A DNA stretch of 6,447 nt from assembly GCA_025454185.1 (NCBI GenBank), contig JALOOY010000094.1, forward strand, positions 1 to 6,447, read 5' to 3'. The notes beneath the pieces are model-generated. The model had not been told where the DNA came from. It saw only the letters and a list, made by a program, of their open reading frames with translations, and ran no database searches. Positions 6,134 to 6,447 of the stretch are shown here, in pieces. The position numbers were made by a program, and so were the translations under genes. The stretch's first letter is position 1; each line of letters starts with the position of its first letter. Origin of the DNA: Thermodesulfobacteriota bacterium. Its GTDB lineage: Bacteria > Desulfobacterota > RBG-13-43-22.

Positions 6134-6447
6134 CTAATAAACCTGAAGATACAGGAAACCGGCGAGATAAGACAAAAAGAGATATATTTCGGCGAGATAC
6201 CTATGATGACCGAAAGAGGCACATTTATAATAAATGGAGCCGAAAGGGTCGTGGTAAGCCAGATACACAGGTCTCCGGGCGTAATATACAGCTTTGATGA
6301 CAAGGCGAATGTTTATAACTCAAGGATCATACCTTATAAAGGGTCTTGGCTTGAATTCGAGATAGAAGAAAAAAAAGACCTTCTTTTTGTAAGGATCGAT
6401 AGAAAAAGAAAGATCCTTGGAACTGTTTTCATAAGAGGAGACACAAT
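6113..6447 (+). pseudogene. rpoB: Internal fragment of RNA polymerase beta subunit, N-terminus missing, runs off the window
   Basis: An open frame (codons starting at 6113, no stop to 6447, 111 complete codons) encodes unmistakable RpoB sequence: [20 protein letters not shown], then [15 protein letters not shown], then [20 protein letters not shown], then [20 protein letters not shown]. This corresponds to about residues 90-205 of E. coli RpoB. The ~90-120 N-terminal residues, a start codon and a ribosome site are absent: the frame is closed by TAG at 6050-6052 and has no ATG before codon 31. Homology fades upstream of about 6125. Codon use differs from the rest: all 9 Arg codons are AGA/AGG and 12 of 15 Ile codons are ATA, and the DNA is AT-rich. 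No rplJ/rplL or other ribosomal genes precede it. It is either foreign sequence joined by misassembly or a true 5'-truncated insertion; 'pseudogene' here means broken in this window only. Confidence 0.9.

Noticed and set aside
6106..6303. Minus-strand 65-residue hydrophobic frame
   Set aside because: Antisense to the well-supported rpoB frame; hydrophobicity follows from complementing Lys/Glu/Arg-rich codons.

Overview
The first ~6.05 kb look like a GC-rich, anaerobic, probably Desulfobacterota-type (sulfate-reducing or syntrophic 'deltaproteobacterial') chromosome. The inference rests on a selenocysteine-containing periplasmic-type [NiFeSe] hydrogenase, an FdhE-type formate dehydrogenase assembly factor, a siroheme decarboxylase subunit of the alternative heme pathway, and intergenic repeats of a kind I associate with such genomes. 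The species cannot be named from this sequence alone.

Layout: (1) 3-1106 (+): C-terminal ~75% of a [NiFeSe] hydrogenase large subunit. It reads through an in-frame TGA at 1035-1037, which I interpret as selenocysteine in the nickel-binding motif D-P-U-x-x-C-x-x-H. A SECIS-like hairpin follows directly, and a strong rho-independent terminator lies after the true stop. (2) 1164-1628 (+): the hydrogenase maturation protease that would trim this subunit. (3) 1639-1749: a long imperfect inverted repeat between convergent genes. (4) 1752-2186 (-): MscL mechanosensitive channel with a C-terminal zinc ribbon. (5) 2187-2330: divergent intergenic region with a near-perfect dyad. (6) 2331-5331 (+): a tight operon of fdhE, a one-domain ModE-like regulator, ahbB and hemL, with short gaps or overlaps. 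(7) 5346-5388: a GAACATC-type inverted repeat between convergent genes. (8) 5412-6050 (-): an MBL-fold hydrolase. (9) about 6113-6447 (+): an open frame for an internal piece of RNA polymerase beta subunit, AT-rich and with quite different codon use.

How the genes fit together: the hydrogenase subunit and its protease form a maturation pair. FdhE and the ModE-like protein point to molybdenum/tungsten formate dehydrogenase metabolism. HemL (5-aminolevulinate formation) and AhbB (siroheme to didecarboxysiroheme) are an early and a late step of tetrapyrrole synthesis, supplying heme for the cytochromes such anaerobes use with hydrogenases and formate dehydrogenases.

The two most important points are the recoded TGA, at which an ordinary ORF caller truncates the hydrogenase just before its active-site residue, and the abrupt right-hand end. 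There an rpoB fragment lacking its N-terminus, with all nine Arg codons AGA/AGG and 12 of 15 Ile codons ATA, abuts a GC-rich gene. The simplest reading of the latter is a chimeric (misassembled) metagenomic contig. I found no convincing evidence of a wholly new biological system.
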